The notes under the pieces: generated by a model | The model's input: only the letters and a program-made list of their open reading frames with translations | Told to the model about the DNA's origin: nothing | The model's database searches: none | From: Heterorhizobium halophytocola | GTDB taxonomy: Bacteria; Pseudomonadota; Alphaproteobacteria; Rhizobiales; Rhizobiaceae | Direction: 5' to 3' | DNA length: 64,000 bases | Assembly: GCF_017873095.1 (NCBI RefSeq) | Contig: NZ_JAGGJU010000015.1 | Span: 86,765-150,764 of the forward strand | Shown here: one piece after another, positions 54,557 to 64,000 of the stretch | Layout of the letters: every line of letters starts with the position of its first letter | Numbering within the stretch: position 1 is the stretch's first letter | Translations under genes and position numbers: made by a program

Positions 54557-55372
54557 ATGAAGACATCGAAATTCGATCCCGTCGTCCTGACCCTCGGCTT
54601 TGCCTTTCTCTATCTGCCGATCCTGATCCTGGTCGTCTACTCCTTCAACGCCTCGCGGCTGGTGACGGTCTGGGGCGGGTTCTCGCTGCACTGGTATCAG
54701 GTGATGTGGCAGAACCAGGGGCTGATGGACGCCGCCTGGGTGACGCTTCGGGTCGGGCTGATGAGTGCCACGCTCGGTACGGTGTTCGGCACGCTGGCCG
54801 CGCTGGCGCTGACCCGCTACGGCCGGTTTCCGGGACGGCTGCTGTTTTCCGGCATGATCTATGCGCCGCTGGTCATGCCCGACGTGATCACCGGCCTGTC
54901 GCTGCTCCTGCTGTTCGTCGCGATGAATGTCGATCGCTCGATCATCACCGTGATCATCGCCCACACCACCTTTACCATGTGCTATGCCGCGATCGTCATC
55001 CAGTCGCGCCTGTCGACCTTCGACCGCAGCCTCGAAGAGGCGGCGCAGGATCTCGGCTGCCCGCCGGTCCGGACCTTCTTCAAGATCACGCTGCCGCTGA
55101 TCCTGCCGGCCGTGCTGTCGGCCTGGGTGCTGTCGTTCACGCTCTCGCTCGACGATCTGGTGATTGCAAGCTTCACCACCGGGCCGGGCGCCACGACGCT
55201 GCCGATCAAGATCTACAGCCAGGTGCGGCTCGGGGTGACACCGGAGATCAATGCGGTCTGCACGATCCTGATCGCCTTCGTCACCACCGGCGTGATCATC
55301 GCCTCGATCCTGTCGAAGCGTCGCGAGGTGCAGCGCATGCGCGACGAGCATTTTGCCGCCCAGGCGACCTGA
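54557..55372 (+). CDS. potI: Polyamine ABC transporter permease
   Basis: This 271-residue permease has about six helices, the EAA loop EAAQDLGCPPVRTFF (about 162-176) and SLDDLVIASFTTGPGATTLP, a PotI/PotC signature. It completes potFGHI. It is convergent with the DUF6460 gene. Confidence 0.94.
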   Translation: MKTSKFDPVVLTLGFAFLYLPILILVVYSFNASRLVTVWGGFSLHWYQVMWQNQGLMDAAWVTLRVGLMSATLGTVFGTLAALALTRYGRFPGRLLFSGMIYAPLVMPDVITGLSLLLLFVAMNVDRSIITVIIAHTTFTMCYAAIVIQSRLSTFDRSLEEAAQDLGCPPVRTFFKITLPLILPAVLSAWVLSFTLSLDDLVIASFTTGPGATTLPIKIYSQVRLGVTPEINAVCTILIAFVTTGVIIASILSKRREVQRMRDEHFAAQAT

Positions 55373-55395
55373 ACGGAGAGCTGGGACGTCGAGTT

Positions 55396-55641
55396 TCAGT
55401 CGTCGTCGTAAGGCAGGAAAAGGTAGATGATCAACCAGCCGGGGATCACGAAGATCGCACCGAGCAGCGTCTTGGGCGCCGCCCACTCAAAGAGACGCCG
55501 GCTGTCTGCCGCCAGTGTTTCCGGCGTCTGACCGATAAAGCTGAGGGCAGTTTCCAGATTTACGCCGACAAGAGACAGAACAAGTCCGGCCAGAAGCGAG
55601 CTCAGCAGGACCTTCAACAAAGTAATGATGATCCGTCGCAC
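55396..55641 (-). CDS. DUF6460-family small membrane protein
   Basis: This 81-residue protein has two membrane helices (ITLLKVLLSSLLAGLVLSLV and LLGAIFVIPGWLIIYLFLP) and an acidic end (PYDDD). This is the pattern of DUF6460, found in Hyphomicrobiales with unknown function. It is 25 bp after the AsmA-family gene on the same strand, so the two may be co-transcribed. Confidence 0.75.
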   Translation of the reverse strand: MRRIIITLLKVLLSSLLAGLVLSLVGVNLETALSFIGQTPETLAADSRRLFEWAAPKTLLGAIFVIPGWLIIYLFLPYDDD

Positions 55642-55666
55642 CGTTATCCCCCCGATGATTCGACGT

Positions 55667-57553
55667 CTATTCTAGTGACTTTGCTCCCAAGGGAAAGCGA
55701 GAGGACAGAACCGGGTCCGGCCAGGCACCGCCGATGAACACGGAAAGCGGTTGTTGCGTCGCCGTATCGTCGCTCGTCTGGCCTGCCGGCTGCTGGGTTG
55801 TCAGCGTCGCCGACAGCGCAAGCCCGTTGCTCGTCAGCGGCAACAGCCCGCCAAGGCTGATCGTGCCGGCATCGGTGGCGATATCGGCCTCCGTCAGTTC
55901 GGCAGTGCCGTTCGACAGCGAGGCATGCGCAGACAGACTGGTATAGGCCAGGTCGCCGCTGCCGGTGTCGCCCAGATGGAAGAAGGTCCGCTCGCCGGCA
56001 AGCCGGGCGATTCCGGCCAGGTTGAGCGGCCGGATGACGCCGGGGCCAGCCTCCACCGAGACCTCGCCCGAAAGATCCCCCATGCCGGCTCTGGCGATGG
56101 GCCGGCCGAGCGCAAGCGTGGCTGTCAGCGTTCCGTTGCCACTTGCCGGCATCGGGCCCGGCAAATGCAGCATGGTGTTCAGCGCGCCGAAATCGGCATT
56201 TTCGATCGAAAGCCGGATCTGTCCCTCCGGTCCGCCCTGCACGGCGTCATTGACCATGGCCGTCAATGTGCCGCCGGCAAGCGTGCTGTCGATGACGTCG
56301 ACGCGGCGGTGATCGCCGCTGACGGTCAGGCTGGTCGCGACGTCGCTCAGGGGCAGGCCGGCAAAACTGGCGGTCTGGGCGGACAGCGTGATGTCGACGT
56401 CGAGCCAGTTGGGAACCGCAACCTCGTGCGCGGCGGAGCGGTCGTGGACCGGCAGCAGCATGACGCTGTCGAGAAACTGGTCGAAGTCCATCTCGTCGAA
56501 GGCCAGCGTGCCGTTCATCACCGCCTTGGCGCCCGGCCGCGGACTGATCTCTATGATGCCGGTGACATCGGCCTGGTCGAACGAGGCCTGCAGCCGGTCC
56601 AGCCGGTAGGTATCTCCGACGGTCGTCACCTGGGCTGCGAAGCTTGCATGCATCAGGGTGCCAAGGCCGCGCAGCTTCATCCCCGACCACTGCTCGAAGG
56701 CCGGCGCATCGGTGATCTCGGCATTGACGGGCCCTTCAAGCTGGTAGTTGCCGGCAAGATTGACCGTACCGTCGAAATGACCGGTGAAGCCCGGCAACCG
56801 TGTGTGCAGGTCGAGATCCGCGTCGCTGCCGCCAAGCAGTTTCAAAGGCGTAGAGGAGCTGATATCGGCGCCGAAATGCCGGCCGGCCAGGCTGGCATCC
56901 ACCGTCAGCGACAGGCCGCTGGACAGCTTCGGCCAGGAAAGCCGGGCATTGATATCGTTGAAATCGATCTGCCGGCCGGTCATCGCATCGTTGATCCGGA
57001 TGCGGCCGTCGATCACGCGCACCGAGCCGATCCGGGCGCGGTTGCTGCCGGAGGTGTCGGTGGGGTTCTTGTCGGCCTTGATCGCCTTGGCCAGCAGGCC
57101 GTCTTCCTGCCAGTCGGTGGTGCCGTCCTTCGCCCGGGTCAGGCGGATGTCGGCCTTCTCGATCTCGAAATCGTCGAACAGCGGCTTGCCGAGAATGCCG
57201 TCGATAAGGCCGAAGGAGGCGGAAAGCCGATCGATCCGGGCAAGAACGACACGGCCGTCCGAGGTGCGGTGGAAGATCGTTACCTTTGGAAGGCTGATGC
57301 GCGGATGCGGAAACAGCCGCAGCGAAGGCAGGCCATCGATCCGCGCCTGCTGCCCGGTCCAGTCGGAGACGGCGTCTTCGAGCGTGTTGCGGGCCATGCC
57401 GGTGGAGACCAGCAGGGGGGCGACCGCCAGGAGCAGCAGATAAATCAGGCCGGCCGCGGCAAACAGCAGGGCCACGAGCCGCAGGATACGCCGTGCCAGC
57501 GCCTGCCGGCCCGGGGTCAAACGGGAGCCCAGTCTGTTGATCCATTGCGCCAT
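55667..57553 (-). CDS. AsmA-family protein
   Basis: This 628-residue protein has an N-terminal membrane anchor (about 24-50, LVALLFAAAGLIYLLLLAVA) and a long periplasmic beta-rich region with AsmA motifs: GLPSLRLFPHPRISLPKVTI, FEIEKADIRLTRAKDGTTDW, and an AsmA-like C-terminal domain. AsmA-like proteins are believed to help move lipids to or shape the outer membrane. The ATG opens the frame at 57553. The gene is divergent from acetoacetyl-CoA synthetase. Confidence 0.87.
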   Translation of the reverse strand: MAQWINRLGSRLTPGRQALARRILRLVALLFAAAGLIYLLLLAVAPLLVSTGMARNTLEDAVSDWTGQQARIDGLPSLRLFPHPRISLPKVTIFHRTSDGRVVLARIDRLSASFGLIDGILGKPLFDDFEIEKADIRLTRAKDGTTDWQEDGLLAKAIKADKNPTDTSGSNRARIGSVRVIDGRIRINDAMTGRQIDFNDINARLSWPKLSSGLSLTVDASLAGRHFGADISSSTPLKLLGGSDADLDLHTRLPGFTGHFDGTVNLAGNYQLEGPVNAEITDAPAFEQWSGMKLRGLGTLMHASFAAQVTTVGDTYRLDRLQASFDQADVTGIIEISPRPGAKAVMNGTLAFDEMDFDQFLDSVMLLPVHDRSAAHEVAVPNWLDVDITLSAQTASFAGLPLSDVATSLTVSGDHRRVDVIDSTLAGGTLTAMVNDAVQGGPEGQIRLSIENADFGALNTMLHLPGPMPASGNGTLTATLALGRPIARAGMGDLSGEVSVEAGPGVIRPLNLAGIARLAGERTFFHLGDTGSGDLAYTSLSAHASLSNGTAELTEADIATDAGTISLGGLLPLTSNGLALSATLTTQQPAGQTSDDTATQQPLSVFIGGAWPDPVLSSRFPLGAKSLE

Positions 57554-57720
57554 GGGCGAAGCCGTCGCTTTCGAGCTTGCATCGGGGATCGTGATGCGCC
57601 TGTCGCCGGATATAGGAAAGCGTGCGATGTTGCAAATCGGGCTGTTGTTTTGGCCTTTGCCTTGCCTTCATATTGCGATGCAAGCTGCTATACAGACAGG
57701 AGTTGATGGTGGAGGAATTC

Positions 57721-59673
<1,953 letters not shown>

Positions 59674-59756
59674 GACAAGACAACGGCGTCCCGGAACGGG
59701 GCTGAGTGCAAGGATTTGGTAAAGGATCTTAATTGGCCGTTAGGAAAGGTAAACTA

Positions 59757-59900
59757 GTGTCTACCCCAACTTGAGTGCGCACCATGATCGTGTGCAAGGT
59801 CTCCTCCGCCGATCGGGAAACGGTCGGTTTTCTCAGTTGCACAGCATGACTTTCCCAAGGGCGATATCGGTTCGACATGATCCGCGATCGCCCTTTTTTT
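59757..59900 (+). ncRNA. Candidate trans-acting sRNA with anti-SD loop
   Basis: The gap after aacS contains three stable hairpins in line: TGCGCAC/GTGTGCA (59776-59796), CCGATCG/CGGTCGG with loop GGAAA (59809-59827) and a terminator hairpin AAGGGCGAT/ATCGCCCTT (59857-59895) followed by seven T's. Between the first two is unpaired CTCCTCC (59801-59807), complementary to Shine-Dalgarno sequences. This is the plan of alphaproteobacterial trans-encoded sRNAs. A possible promoter is TTAATT (near 59729) and TAAACT (near 59750). No reading frame fits. The 5' end is a guess. Confidence 0.6.
59857..59900 (+). terminator. Strong rho-independent terminator
   Basis: AAGGGCGAT (59857-59865) and ATCGCCCTT (59887-59895) pair around a 21-base loop and are followed by a run of T's to 59900. 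It may end the candidate sRNA and, less well, the convergent permease gene. Confidence 0.85.
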
Positions 59901-59906
59901 ATGGCA

Positions 59907-61694
59907 TCACGACCGGCCGTCGAGCGTGCGCGAGACGAAGAGGACCGGGACAAGGCCGGCCAACACGATGATCAGGGCCGCGACCGAAGCATCCTCCACC
60001 TGCGCCCGCGAGGCGTCTTCATAGACCAGCGTCGCCAGCGTGTTGAAGTTGAACGGGCGCAGCAGGATCGTCGCCGACAATTCCTTCAAGGTCTCGATGA
60101 AGACCAGCAGGGCCGCGGTGAAGATCGCCGGCCGCAGATTGGGGATCAGCGTGCTGAACAGCGTGCGCGCGGCGCTGTGGCCGAGCGTTCGGGCCGCCAT
60201 GTCGAGATGCGGCGACAGTTTCTGGAAGCCGGCATCGACAGTGCCCTCCGCCATGGTCAGGAACCGCACGGTGGCCGCGTAGACGATGGCAAAGCCGGTG
60301 CCGGAGAGAAGCAGGCCGGAGGAGAGGCCGACATGGTCGCGCAGGAAGCCGTCCAGCGCATTGTCGAAGGCGGCGAAGGGAAAGAGCACGCCGATTGCCA
60401 GCACCGTGCCCGGTACGCCATAGCCGAGCGAGGCGACGCGGCCGGCAACCAGGCTTTTGCGGCTGCGGTCGGTGCGCACGGCATAGACCAGCACGATGGA
60501 GAGCACGACGCAGGTGAGGGCCGCCGCCGTCGCCACGATGACCGAATTGGCAAGCGCATCCAGCAGCCGGTGGTCGGCGAACTGGTCGAGCCGTCTCAGC
60601 GCGAACTTGATCAGCATGCCGGTCGGCAGCATGAAGCCCGCGAGAATGGGGAGCGTGCAGAAGGCGGTCGCCAGCCATTTGCGGCCGCCGGGCAGGGGGC
60701 GTCTCAGCGCGTCGGCCACATTGGCCGTGGTCTTCTGGCTGGCGAAACGCTGGCGGCGGCGCGCGGCGCGCTCGATGAGCATGATGGCCGCGACGATCAC
60801 CAGCATCATGCAGGCGATCTGGGCGGCACCGGCAAGGCTGCCGCGGTTGAGCCAGGTGTCGTAGATCGAAAAGGTCAGCGTCTGCACGCCGAGATATTCG
60901 ACCGCGCCGATATCGTTCAGCGTCTCCATCATCACCAGTGTCAGGCCGATCATGATCGCCGGCCGGGCCATGGGGATCTGCACCCGCCAGAACACCTTGA
61001 ACGGGCCGGCGCCGAGCGTGCGGGCGACGTCGGCTGCCGTGCGCCCCTGCATCATGAACATCGAGCGGGCCGCCAGATAGACATACGGGTAAAGCACGGC
61101 GCTCATCACCAGCACCGCGCCGCCGAGCGAGCGGATGTCCGGGAAGGCATAGTCGCGCGCGGTCCTGTAGCCGAAAAGCGCACGCCAGCCCGTTTGCACC
61201 GGGCCGGTATAGTCGAAGAACTCGCCGAAGGTATAGGCGGCGATATAGGAGGGGATGGCAAGCGGCAGCACCAGCGCGATCGACAGCAGCCGGCGGCCGG
61301 GAAACTCGAAGACGGAGACCAGCCAGGCGCAGAGAATGCCGAAGATGCCGGTCAGCGCGCAGCTGAAGACCAGCAGTTCGACGGTCCGGCCGGTCGCCCG
61401 TGGCACGACATTGACCATCACGTGGCGCCAGTTCTCCGTGCCGCCGGTGGCCGCCAGCCAGACGATCGCGGCAATCGGCAGCACGGTCAGCACCGAGATC
61501 GCAAAGGCTGCCGGCACCAGCCGATTGGCCGGACGCCTGGTTGTCGCAACCTCGCCGGATGATATCGCTCGCTCGCCCCGCAAACCGCCCGCCTTTCCTG
61601 GGTTCAATCCAGTCTCCGCTCTAGCGGAAAGCGGCAAGGAAGGGAACGGGGGGAGGCGGGATGGCTGCAATTGCTCACCAGCCTGGTCTTTCAC
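59907..61694 (-). CDS. Ferric-iron-type ABC transporter permease (fused pair)
   Basis: This 595-residue protein has about 12 helices and is two permease domains fused, as in SfuB/FbpB. Each half has an EAA-like loop: DVARTLGAGPFKVFWRVQIP and MAARTLGHSAARTLFSTLIP. It should move ferric iron or a similar substrate across the inner membrane. Neither its binding protein nor ATPase is in the window. The first 45 residues are low-complexity (QLQPSRLPPFPSLPLSARAE), so the true start may be internal. Confidence 0.88.
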   Translation of the reverse strand: MKDQAGEQLQPSRLPPFPSLPLSARAETGLNPGKAGGLRGERAISSGEVATTRRPANRLVPAAFAISVLTVLPIAAIVWLAATGGTENWRHVMVNVVPRATGRTVELLVFSCALTGIFGILCAWLVSVFEFPGRRLLSIALVLPLAIPSYIAAYTFGEFFDYTGPVQTGWRALFGYRTARDYAFPDIRSLGGAVLVMSAVLYPYVYLAARSMFMMQGRTAADVARTLGAGPFKVFWRVQIPMARPAIMIGLTLVMMETLNDIGAVEYLGVQTLTFSIYDTWLNRGSLAGAAQIACMMLVIVAAIMLIERAARRRQRFASQKTTANVADALRRPLPGGRKWLATAFCTLPILAGFMLPTGMLIKFALRRLDQFADHRLLDALANSVIVATAAALTCVVLSIVLVYAVRTDRSRKSLVAGRVASLGYGVPGTVLAIGVLFPFAAFDNALDGFLRDHVGLSSGLLLSGTGFAIVYAATVRFLTMAEGTVDAGFQKLSPHLDMAARTLGHSAARTLFSTLIPNLRPAIFTAALLVFIETLKELSATILLRPFNFNTLATLVYEDASRAQVEDASVAALIIVLAGLVPVLFVSRTLDGRS

Positions 61695-61775
61695 AGTCAG
61701 AAGTGGGCAACCCGAAAGCCGCCTGTGGCCGCAGCGCCTGGCGGTGGCAGTCAGGCGGACTGAGCCGCCGTTCGT

Positions 61776-62951
61776 CTAATCGGTCAGGCTCTCTAGAACT
61801 CGTTGATGGAACGCGCCTTGTGCATTCTCATCAGTAGACCCGACCACCCATTCCCTATCCAGATTCAGTTTTCCTGCCGGGATCATGTGCCGCGCAATCT
61901 CAGCCGGTGTGGTTTCGTCGCCGGTTCCGGTCTCCCAGTCATGAAAGGCTGATGAATATCGAACGACCGCTCCGCTGATCGGCAAATCGAGCACCCCTCC
62001 CTCGGCAAAAAATATCAACCCGTCGCCCATTTCTTCGCCGATGAGTGTGAGCCTATGTCTCAAACGATGTTTGAGGATGGCTACAAACACTACCGCGGCG
62101 GAAAAGGTGAATTTGTCGACAAGCACAACAACCTCCCTTCTCGCATCTTCAGAAATCGCGTCGATCAAGGGCATCGTTTGAAGAAAATCGCCACCGGCGT
62201 TTCCGCGAACGTCAATCAGGAGTTTTCTGCTGGAGCCGGTGCGGACATGCGTCGCGGCCGCAGAGATGGCTTTTGGCAGCGCGTTTTCGCCTGGGTCGAA
62301 AAAGCTTGGTAGGACTATTGAAAGCCCGAGCCCCTGCCAGTCCTTGATCTCCACGAACTTTTCGGGTTTCCACGCCGGATCGGCTTTGCCGTGCTCGCTT
62401 CTCGGGTAGAGCATCGATGCCGGAACCGTATGCCCGTTCTCTACTCTCAAATCGGTTATCTGCCCGTTCTCCTGCTGCAGGCGGTATTCGGTGACATCCT
62501 CTTTTGAAGAAAAACCGAGATGCGCCAATGCATAGGGCCATGCGAGAAGAATCGGTCCGATGACCCGTTTCCTCTGGCGCGTTCCCGCCAGGAATTTCTC
62601 CGCCGCGGCTTCAATTCGGCCCAAAGGTGTACCGTTAACTGCTATCAGCTCTCCTCTTGGCGCACTTTTTTCGAAAGCCGTCGCAGTCAACCGCACCCCT
62701 CTGCCGACGCCCACGAACCGCAGCGGGAGAACGGAGATGGCATCGTTCGGGATCAGCCGTGTGTGTCCGTTGCCGGCAAGTGCGAGCAGGCGCATCGCGG
62801 AAAACAGGAAGCCCTCTTTGGAACCCTCCGAAGCGTATCGTCGAGTGTCACGAATGCAGCCGTCTATCATCGCCGGTTCGATCCGCCGAAAGCTGGGATC
62901 GGTCGGCAGAACAGTTTGCAGAATTTTCTCGAGGTCTTGCGCCAGGGACAT
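61776..62951 (-). CDS. S41-family peptidase-like protein
   Basis: This 391-residue protein resembles C-terminal-processing peptidases (S41). It has LALAGNGHTRLIPNDAISVL in the PDZ-side region, RKLLIDVRGNAGGDFLQTMP (about 243-262), and VVLVDKFTFSAAVVFVAILK, where the serine in TFSAA is the expected nucleophile. A catalytic lysine was not clearly placed. No signal peptide is seen, unusual for this family. Base composition is lower in GC than its neighbours, hinting at transfer. TGCACGGTGTGCA (62954-62966), a palindrome, lies just before the start. Confidence 0.75.
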   Translation of the reverse strand: MSLAQDLEKILQTVLPTDPSFRRIEPAMIDGCIRDTRRYASEGSKEGFLFSAMRLLALAGNGHTRLIPNDAISVLPLRFVGVGRGVRLTATAFEKSAPRGELIAVNGTPLGRIEAAAEKFLAGTRQRKRVIGPILLAWPYALAHLGFSSKEDVTEYRLQQENGQITDLRVENGHTVPASMLYPRSEHGKADPAWKPEKFVEIKDWQGLGLSIVLPSFFDPGENALPKAISAAATHVRTGSSRKLLIDVRGNAGGDFLQTMPLIDAISEDARREVVVLVDKFTFSAAVVFVAILKHRLRHRLTLIGEEMGDGLIFFAEGGVLDLPISGAVVRYSSAFHDWETGTGDETTPAEIARHMIPAGKLNLDREWVVGSTDENAQGAFHQRVLESLTD

Positions 62952-63389
62952 GGTGCACGGTGTGCATGGTTGCTCGTCGATGTCCAGATTGGACTGGGCG
63001 TCACCCTTCGCCGCGCTTCGCTCGTAGGGCCGCTTTGCGCCTTTATTTTAGATGTTTACGTGATCACTGCGCGTGGCGGAAAGCTGACACAGCTGGGGCC
63101 CCGCGGAGTACCGAACTGCAGAATAGGCTACAAGGCAGGTTAAGGGGAAATACCTTTACTACCGGCCTTAAGGATAGATCACTCTTGAAGAGCAGGAAAG
63201 CTTGACAATTGGCTACGATATTGCGGTTCTTTTCAAAAAAATATCGCCGGTAAACTGCAAATCGCTGAAGATTTCAGCTTGGCATTGCTGTATCTGCATA
63301 AGCAGGTTCCTCCCTGAGCATCGCATGTTTGTCGGCTCTCAGCACTGAGTTTAACAAGCAACTGAGATGGGTACGACGACCGAGATTTC
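62952..63389. other. AT-richer gap at right edge
   Basis: No gene is supported here. The segment 63170-63390 is AT-rich and contains A-runs (TTTTCAAAAAAATATCG near 63230). It holds the promoter region for the S41 gene and the end of the last gene. The small palindrome at 62954-62966 could be an operator. Confidence 0.45.
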
Positions 63390-63938
63390 TCACTCCTTTC
63401 TAAAGTCACCATACGAAACCCTACGAGAGAAGGGAATGTCGGATGTTGCACCTGTAGCAGGACTAAGTTTCGGTTCAGGGTATGGCCCAAGCCAATTTAA
63501 AAGGCTCCCTATGCTACCAGCTGTTCCGGCGTGCTCGGTGAGTGCTGTCGAGATGTAGCTCAGTTGGTACCCAGCCCCAAAGGCAGCAGCGAGATCAATC
63601 GGATCGACCTTTACTACACTTGCCGGATCATCGACATCGTCGAAAGTGACAAGCGTAGGGTAGAGCGGAAGTTGCGGTTGCCTAGTCGCCCTAAGACGCT
63701 CCAGAGCATTATAGGTTTTGATTGACTGAGCTCGGTTCGTCGGCTCGGGAATACTGTCTGCGAACGCCTTTATCGCGGTTTCATGCGAGTAGCCTTTCAG
63801 CAGCGCGAAGAGATATTTTCCATCTCCCAGATCGACGACGACAGCCTCGCCGGAGATACTGTTCCTGCCGCCTCCCCGACGGTGAGAGCTCAGTGTCCGC
63901 TTTCGCGCTAGTGGATTGATCGAAACGAAAGAGTCCAT
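63390..63938 (-). CDS. Hypothetical protein
   Basis: This 182-residue protein begins DSFVSINPLARKRTLSSHRR and has a regular middle: VVDLGDGKYLFALLKGYSHE, VTFDDVDDPASVVKVDPIDL and AAAFGAGYQLSYISTALTEH. The FDDVDDPASVVKVDP-DLAAAFG pattern recurs in many proteobacterial proteins of unknown function. There is no signal peptide. AGGA lies 9 bases before the ATG at 63936-63938. Its composition is less GC-rich than the core genes. It may be accessory. Confidence 0.6.
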   Translation of the reverse strand: MDSFVSINPLARKRTLSSHRRGGGRNSISGEAVVVDLGDGKYLFALLKGYSHETAIKAFADSIPEPTNRAQSIKTYNALERLRATRQPQLPLYPTLVTFDDVDDPASVVKVDPIDLAAAFGAGYQLSYISTALTEHAGTAGSIGSLLNWLGPYPEPKLSPATGATSDIPFSRRVSYGDFRKE

Positions 63939-64000
63939 TTTTCGGATTCCTATGGTGTCCCGGATATGCGAGAGTATCTCATGCGTACCGGGATCACATT

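Noticed and set aside
63552..63580. tRNA-like string GATGTAGCTCAGTTGGTA
   Set aside because: It looks like a tRNA 5' arm, but no acceptor partner, anticodon arm or T-arm follows, and it lies inside the coding frame of the last gene.

Overview
The window reads as chromosomal DNA of a high-GC alphaproteobacterium, most likely Rhizobiaceae or a close relative (inference). Pointers are the Entner-Doudoroff block zwf-pgl-edd, isocitrate lyase divergent from a RamB/ScfR-type regulator, a potFGHI polyamine transporter beside acetoacetyl-CoA synthetase, four chemoreceptors, a rhizobial-style exopolysaccharide locus, and many strong GGAG-type ribosome binding sites. A DMSP-cleavage operon hints at marine, saline or algal/plant-associated life. 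No rRNA, tRNA, CRISPR array, transposase or prophage was seen.

Layout. 0-9 kb: two soluble PAS-PAS chemoreceptors flank an OsmC peroxiredoxin, then a small DUF2061 membrane protein, an HTH regulator and a membrane chemoreceptor with a NIT-like sensor. 8.9-11.3 kb: DUF4394 protein divergent from an ECF sigma factor and its RskA-like anti-sigma factor. 11.3-13.6 kb: AraC regulator divergent from an MFS exporter. 13.7-16.1 kb: acuR-acuI-dddL, which cleaves DMSP to DMS plus acrylate and reduces acryloyl-CoA; an uncharacterised permease-like protein converges on it. 17.4-21.5 kb: zwf-pgl-edd. 21.5-25.5 kb: gamma-glutamyl-polyamine genes (PuuA-like, PuuB-like) with a duplication scar containing an in-frame zwf/oxidoreductase chimera remnant and a small CPWC-motif gene. 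25.6-31.2 kb: YhiN-type flavoprotein, small genes, LysR regulator and a fourth chemoreceptor.

32-47 kb: a polysaccharide locus of two divergent arms around an AT-rich 376 bp region. Leftward lie an ExoY-like initiating sugar transferase, a Wzc/ExoP-like co-polymerase with a degenerate kinase domain, an ExoF-like export protein, a GT2, a Wzy-like polymerase, a GT8-like and another GT2-like glycosyltransferase. Rightward lie a Crp/Fnr regulator, two GT4 glycosyltransferases and one polypeptide joining a Wzx flippase to a GH16 endoglycanase. Together they could initiate, extend, flip, polymerise, export and trim an exopolysaccharide.

47-64 kb: two small conserved-looking proteins, aceA with its divergent regulator and a TGTAAA operator cluster, potFGHI, DUF6460, AsmA-family protein, acetoacetyl-CoA synthetase, a candidate sRNA ending in a strong terminator, a ferric-iron-type ABC permease, and at the right edge an S41 peptidase-like gene and an unknown gene in a more AT-rich, accessory-looking stretch.

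The most notable items are the dddL operon, the Wzx-GH16 fusion, the zwf/oxidoreductase scar, the degenerate tyrosine-kinase domain and the candidate sRNA. All assignments rest on reading sequence and motifs; no database search was run.
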